Shown: positions 42,137 through 46,002 of the stretch, piece by piece
How positions within the stretch are numbered: the first letter of the stretch is position 1
Layout of the letters: each line of letters opens with the position of its first letter
Assembly: GCF_040882075.1 (NCBI RefSeq)
Contig: NZ_JBBEBZ010000014.1
Location: 1-46,002, forward strand
From: Nitriliruptor sp040882075
Lineage (GTDB): Bacteria > Actinomycetota > Nitriliruptoria > Nitriliruptorales > Nitriliruptoraceae
Length of the DNA: 46,002 nucleotides
Reading direction: 5' to 3'
The notes under the pieces: generated by a model
Told to the model about the DNA's origin: nothing
What the model saw: the letters and a program-made list of their open reading frames with translations, nothing else
Databases searched by the model: none
Made by a program: the position numbers and the translations under genes

Positions 42137-45100
42137 ATGCTGCCTCCCCTCGAGTCCCACCCCTTCCTCGACGCGCTGCGTCGGCGGGTGCTCGTGCTGG
42201 ACGGGGCGATGGGGACCTCGCTGCAGTCGTTCGACCTCGGCGTCGACGACTTCGGCTCGCACGACCTCGAGGGCTGCAACGAGATCCTGGTCGCGACCCG
42301 ACCAGACGTGGTGTCCGAGGTCCACCGCTCCTTCCTCGAGGTGGGGTGCGACGCGGTGCAGACCGACACGTTCGGCGGTGCCCCGTGGGTGCTCGACGAG
42401 TACGACCTCGGCGACCGGACCGAGGAGCTGAACGAGGCGGCAGCGAGGCTGGCCCGCGAGGCCTGCGACGCGTTCTCGACGCCCGAGAAGCCACGGTTCG
42501 TGGTCGGGTCGATCGGACCCGGGACCCGCTCCCCCACCCTGTCGCTCGGCAAGGATCCCGCGACCACCAACGACTTCATCGACGTCCCGACGATGGAGGA
42601 CGGCTACCGGCGCCAGATCCGCGGTCTGCTCGACGGCGGCACCGACGCGCTGCTGATCGAGACCAGCTTCGACCTGCTGCAGATCAAGGCGGCGGTCGCC
42701 GCCGCCAACGACGTCTTCGTCGAGCGCGGCGAGCGCGTCCCGGTGCTGGTGCAGTTCACCGTCGAGAAGGGCATCAACACGATGCTCCTCGGCACCGAGC
42801 CGCTGGCCGCGATCGCGGCCCTCGACCCGCTCGGTATCGACGTGCTCGGGATGAACTGCGCCACCGGACCCGAGGACATGCGCGAACACGTCCGCACGCT
42901 GGCTCGGTCCTCGCGCCTGCCGATCAGCATCGTGCCGAACGCGGGGATGCCGGCGCTGGTCGACGGCGACACCGTCTACCCGCTCGACCCCGAGGGCCTG
43001 GCCGCGGCACAGCGCGAGTTCGTCACCGAGCTCGGGGTCGCCATCGTCGGCGGCTGCTGCGGCACGACCCCCGCGCACCTGGCCGCCGTGGTCGACGCGG
43101 TCACGGGGCTGATGCCCCGGCCGCGCGTGCTGGACCGCCCGGGCCTCGCCAAGCCGGGCCTCGCCGGGTCGCTCGTCGTGTCCGACGCGGACGAGTCCGA
43201 CGCGCCAGCGCCGACCCCGGCGGACCGGCGCCTCCCCTCGGGGAGGATCGAGGCCGGCCCAGATGGGTCTCCTGGGCGGCCGATGGAGGGGGCGGGAGGC
43301 GCGCCAGCGCCGACCCCGGTCGTGGTCGAGTACCGACCGTCGCTCGCCTCGCTCTACAGCGCGGTGACGCTCGAGCAGGACACCGCGTTCCTCACCATCG
43401 GCGAGCGCGCGAACGCCAACGGCTCGAAGGCGTTCAAGGAGATCCTCCTCGCCGAGGACTGGGACGCGACCGTCGCGCTCGCCAAGTCCCAGACCCGCGA
43501 AGGCGCGCACGTCCTCGACGTCTGCGTGGACTACGTCGGCCGCGAGGGTGCCCCCGACATGATCGAGGTGGTCGACCGCTACGCGACCCAGTCGACCCTG
43601 CCGCTCGTCATCGACTCGACCCAGCTCGACGTCGTCGAGGCCGCGCTCCTTCGGCTCGGCGGTCGGGCCGTCATCAACTCGGTGAACCTCGAAGACGGTC
43701 GGAACAAGGCCGACCTGCTGCTGCCGCTGGCCAAGCGCTACGGGGCGGCGGTCGTGGTCCTGGCGATCGACGAGGAGGGCCAGGCCCGCACCGCCGAGTG
43801 GAAGCTGCGCGTGTGCGAGAGCATCGCACGCATCGCGATCGACGAGTTCGGGCTCGAACCGCAGGACCTCATCTTCGACATGCTCACCTTCCCGCTCGGG
43901 TCCGGCCAGGAGGACCTGCGCGGCGACGCGAAGGAGACGCTCGACGCGATCGAGCGCATCGGGTCGCTGGTCCCCGGGTGCGGCACCACGCTCGGGGTCT
44001 CCAACATCTCGTTCGGCCTGTCCGCCGCCGCGCGCCAGGTCCTCAACTCGGTGTTCCTCAAGGAGACCATCGACCGGGGCCTGACCTCGGCGATCGTGCA
44101 CCCCGGCAAGATCCTGCCGCTGCACCGCATCCCCGACGAACAGGTGGTCACCGCGCTCGACCTGATCCACGACCGTCGCGGCGCGGCGGGCACCTCCGAT
44201 GGTGCTGCCGAGCAGGGCGCGAAGTACGACCCGCTGCACCACTTCATGGCGCTGTTCGAGGGCGAGGTCGAGCAGGACGACCGCGAGCAACTCGCCGACC
44301 TGCCGCTCACCGAGCGGCTGCACCGACGCATCGTGGACGGCGAGCGCGAGGGGATCGAAGCCGACCTCGACGAGGCGCTGGCCGACATCCCGCCGCTCGA
44401 CATCATCAACACCCACCTCCTCGGCGGCATGAAGGAGGTCGGGCAGCTGTTCGCGTCCGGTGCCATGCAGCTGCCGTTCGTCCTGCAGTCCGCCGAGGCT
44501 ATGAAGACCGCGGTCGCCTACCTCGAACCCCACATCGAGGCGTCGGGTGGTGGGTCGTCGACCAAGGGCTCGATCCTGCTGGCCACGGTCAAGGGCGACG
44601 TGCACGACATCGGCAAGAACCTGGTCGACATCATCCTGCGCAACAACGGCTACGACGTGCACAACATCGGCATCAAGCAGCCGATCGACGCCATCCTCCA
44701 GGCCGCCGAGGAGCACGGGGTCGACGCGATCGGGATGTCCGGGCTGCTGGTGAAGTCGACCGTGGTCATGAAGGACAACCTCGAGGAGATGAACCACCGC
44801 GGCCTGGCGCGCTACCCGGTGCTGCTCGGTGGCGCAGCGCTGACGCGCGGCTACGTCGAGGACGATCTGCGCGCCACCTACGAGGGCGAGGTCTTCTACT
44901 GCAAGGACGCCTTCGAGGGGCTGACCGTGTTGGACACGGTGATGGCCGACGGCGCGGACGCGGCCCGCCCCGAGGGGTTCGGCGAGCGGCGTGAACGCCG
45001 CAAGCCGACGCGGACCCGCGCGCAGGAAGCGCCCCCGGCGGTCGATACGCAGGGCCGACCCAGGTCCGACGTGGCCTCCGACGTCGAGGTGCCGCAGCCG

Positions 45101-45889
45101 CCGTTCTGGGGGCAGCGGGTGGTCCGCGGCGTGCCCGTGGACGAGGTGGCACCGCTGCTCAACCAGGTCGCGCTGTTCCGCAACCAGTGGGGCTTCGGTC
45201 CCGGCGAGGGCACACCGGATCAGTACCAGGAGCTGCTCGACCGCGAAGCACGGCCGGTGCTGCGCGAGTGGCTCGCCCGCGCCAAGGCCGACAAGGTCAT
45301 CACCCCCGAGGTCGTCTACGGCTACTACCCCGCCAACGGCGACGGCGACGACCTGGTGGTCTGGGACCCGGAGGCACCGCTGGAACGCGAGCTCGTGCGT
45401 TTCCCCTTCCCGCGCCAGACCAAAGGCCGGTTCCTGAACATCGCCGACTTCTTCCGCCCGGCCGACGGCGGCATCCCCGACGTCCTGGCGGTGCAGGTCG
45501 TCACGATGGGCCACCGGATCAGCGAGGTCGCGCAGGAGCTGTTCGCGCAGGACCGCTACCAGGACTACCTGTTCGCCCACGGGTTCGGGGTCGAGATGGC
45601 CGAGGCGCTCGCCGAGCTGTGGCACCGTCGGATCCGTGAGGAGCTCGGTCTCGCCGGCGACGACGGTCCGACCGTGCAGGACTGGTTCCGCCAGGGCTAC
45701 CGCGGGTCGCGGTACTCCTTCGGCTACGCAGCGTGTCCGGACCTCGAGATGCAGGAGCAGCTGTTCGAGCTGGTGGACCCGTCACGGATCGGCGTCGAGC
45801 TGACCGACGAGTTCATGCTCCACCCCGAACAGTCCACCTCCGCGATCGTCGTCCACCACCCGGAGGCGAAGTACTTCAACGCGAGGTGA
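42137..45889 (+). CDS. metH: cobalamin-dependent methionine synthase
   Basis: 1250 aa from ATG 42137. It transfers methyl from 5-methyltetrahydrofolate to homocysteine through methylcobalamin. Domains in order: homocysteine-binding with zinc ligands Cys241 (GMNCATGP), Cys307 and Cys308 (VGGCCGTTP); pterin-binding (FLTIGERANANGSKAFKEIL ... DSTQLDVVEAALL ... GVSNISFGLSAAAR); the B12-binding pair of cap and Rossmann domains, with cobalt ligand His823 in GDVHDIGKN; and the reactivation domain with the S-adenosylmethionine motif RYSFGYAACPD. Slightly longer than the E. coli enzyme because residues about 362-394 in the first linker come from a 99-nt insert. Normal product expected. Confidence 0.96.
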   Translation: MLPPLESHPFLDALRRRVLVLDGAMGTSLQSFDLGVDDFGSHDLEGCNEILVATRPDVVSEVHRSFLEVGCDAVQTDTFGGAPWVLDEYDLGDRTEELNEAAARLAREACDAFSTPEKPRFVVGSIGPGTRSPTLSLGKDPATTNDFIDVPTMEDGYRRQIRGLLDGGTDALLIETSFDLLQIKAAVAAANDVFVERGERVPVLVQFTVEKGINTMLLGTEPLAAIAALDPLGIDVLGMNCATGPEDMREHVRTLARSSRLPISIVPNAGMPALVDGDTVYPLDPEGLAAAQREFVTELGVAIVGGCCGTTPAHLAAVVDAVTGLMPRPRVLDRPGLAKPGLAGSLVVSDADESDAPAPTPADRRLPSGRIEAGPDGSPGRPMEGAGGAPAPTPVVVEYRPSLASLYSAVTLEQDTAFLTIGERANANGSKAFKEILLAEDWDATVALAKSQTREGAHVLDVCVDYVGREGAPDMIEVVDRYATQSTLPLVIDSTQLDVVEAALLRLGGRAVINSVNLEDGRNKADLLLPLAKRYGAAVVVLAIDEEGQARTAEWKLRVCESIARIAIDEFGLEPQDLIFDMLTFPLGSGQEDLRGDAKETLDAIERIGSLVPGCGTTLGVSNISFGLSAAARQVLNSVFLKETIDRGLTSAIVHPGKILPLHRIPDEQVVTALDLIHDRRGAAGTSDGAAEQGAKYDPLHHFMALFEGEVEQDDREQLADLPLTERLHRRIVDGEREGIEADLDEALADIPPLDIINTHLLGGMKEVGQLFASGAMQLPFVLQSAEAMKTAVAYLEPHIEASGGGSSTKGSILLATVKGDVHDIGKNLVDIILRNNGYDVHNIGIKQPIDAILQAAEEHGVDAIGMSGLLVKSTVVMKDNLEEMNHRGLARYPVLLGGAALTRGYVEDDLRATYEGEVFYCKDAFEGLTVLDTVMADGADAARPEGFGERRERRKPTRTRAQEAPPAVDTQGRPRSDVASDVEVPQPPFWGQRVVRGVPVDEVAPLLNQVALFRNQWGFGPGEGTPDQYQELLDREARPVLREWLARAKADKVITPEVVYGYYPANGDGDDLVVWDPEAPLERELVRFPFPRQTKGRFLNIADFFRPADGGIPDVLAVQVVTMGHRISEVAQELFAQDRYQDYLFAHGFGVEMAEALAELWHRRIREELGLAGDDGPTVQDWFRQGYRGSRYSFGYAACPDLEMQEQLFELVDPSRIGVELTDEFMLHPEQSTSAIVVHHPEAKYFNAR
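43201..43319 (+). repeat. In-frame palindromic insert in metH bounded by 20-bp direct repeats
   Basis: The 20-mer CGCGCCAGCGCCGACCCCGG occurs at 43201-43220 and 43300-43319, 99 nt apart. The segment between contains two hairpins: CCTCCCC-TC-GGGGAGG (43231-43246), then GGCC(G)GCCCAG pairing with CTGGGCGGCC across a 9-nt loop. It adds 33 residues to the linker between the homocysteine and pterin domains without breaking the frame. Origin unknown: either local duplication or insertion of a palindromic element. Confidence 0.6.
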
Positions 45890-45913
45890 GCAGCGACCAG
45901 CCGGAGGGCGTCG

Positions 45914-46002
45914 CGCCTACCGGTAGACCACAAGGGGCGCCCGTGCCCCTCCACGCCTACCGGTAGACCACAAGGGGCGCCCGTGCCCCTCCACGCCTAC
46001 CG
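45914..46002. repeat. 40-bp tandem repeat array with internal hairpins, continues past window
   Basis: Identical units begin at 45914, 45954 and 45994 (the last one cut at the window end). Each unit carries the palindrome CTACCGGTAG and the hairpin AGGGGC-GCCCGT-GCCCCT. The array begins 24 nt after the metH stop. The hairpin would act as a transcription terminator; identical tandem copies are unusual. The 24 bases between the stop and the first unit hold nothing else. Confidence 0.8.

Noticed and set aside
41372..45625. A 1417-codon minus-strand frame across metH
   Set aside because: Only its last 174 codons (from GTG 41893) look like a gene. The rest is the antisense shadow of metH.
45914..46002. 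CRISPR array
   Set aside because: Units are contiguous 40-bp tandem copies without unique spacers, and no cas gene is present.

Overview
The window is very GC-rich (roughly 70% or more by eye), uses GTG starts heavily and has almost exclusively G/C third codon positions. It carries actinobacterial families: DUF2510/CD225 proteins, an Eis-type acetyltransferase, homodimeric AceE, a Tad pilus locus without a secretin, and SLH-like repeats with paired cysteines. This points to a monoderm actinobacterium, probably a deep branch such as Nitriliruptoria or Acidimicrobiia (inference). It is draft sequence: a 100-N gap at 35273-35372 is flanked by identical 55-bp ends, at least three single-base frameshifts are visible, and one junction near 27.92 kb looks chimeric.

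Layout. 0-3.1 kb: a truncated DUF4015-type glycosidase-like lipoprotein, divergent from a polysaccharide-deacetylase lipoprotein and an FMN alpha-hydroxy-acid dehydrogenase. 3.1-8 kb (minus): OsmC protein, PAS-PAS histidine kinase, AceE. 8.1-12.4 kb (plus): small lipoprotein, unknown protein, threonine dehydratase-like enzyme, secreted subtilase with three SLH-like repeats. 12.5-18 kb: conserved unknown protein, Leu/Val dehydrogenase, serine hydrolase, TrkA-C membrane protein, purM. 18-24.6 kb: Eis-like acetyltransferase, YceH-SnoaL fusion, copper nitrite reductase divergent from a polytopic membrane protein, a 49-aa Cys-rich protein, purF. 24.6-27.9 kb (plus): amidohydrolase, two DUF2510-CD225 paralogues, DUF2752 protein, broken FHA/FtsK-like gene.

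27.9-35.6 kb (minus) is a Tad/Flp pilus operon read as cpaB, tadZ, cpaF, tadB, tadC, small pilin-like protein, then three TadE/G-like pseudopilins. Most junctions overlap by a few bases, and a small excisionase/MerR-like regulator is divergent. 35.9-41.9 kb holds envelope-associated genes: a twin Sm/SH3-like protein, a LysM membrane protein, a membrane Ser/Thr kinase, a PKD-like secreted protein, a lipoprotein, an unknown protein and a USP-like protein. 42.1-45.9 kb is metH, followed by a 40-bp tandem repeat array that runs off the window.

Central metabolism (aceE, purM, purF, metH, amino-acid dehydrogenase/dehydratase) is interleaved with envelope and surface functions (Tad pilus, LysM, kinase, lipoproteins). 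A -10 hexamer of the form TA(G/C)NNT lies a short distance ahead of about twenty genes, sometimes close enough to imply leaderless mRNAs. The least explained elements are the in-frame palindromic insert in metH, the terminal 40-bp hairpin repeats, the paired palindromes around the aceE promoter, the Cys-rich protein coupled to purF, and the repeat-bearing LysM protein. No tRNA, rRNA, CRISPR array or insertion sequence was recognised, and no intergenic stretch exceeds about 250 bases apart from the N gap.
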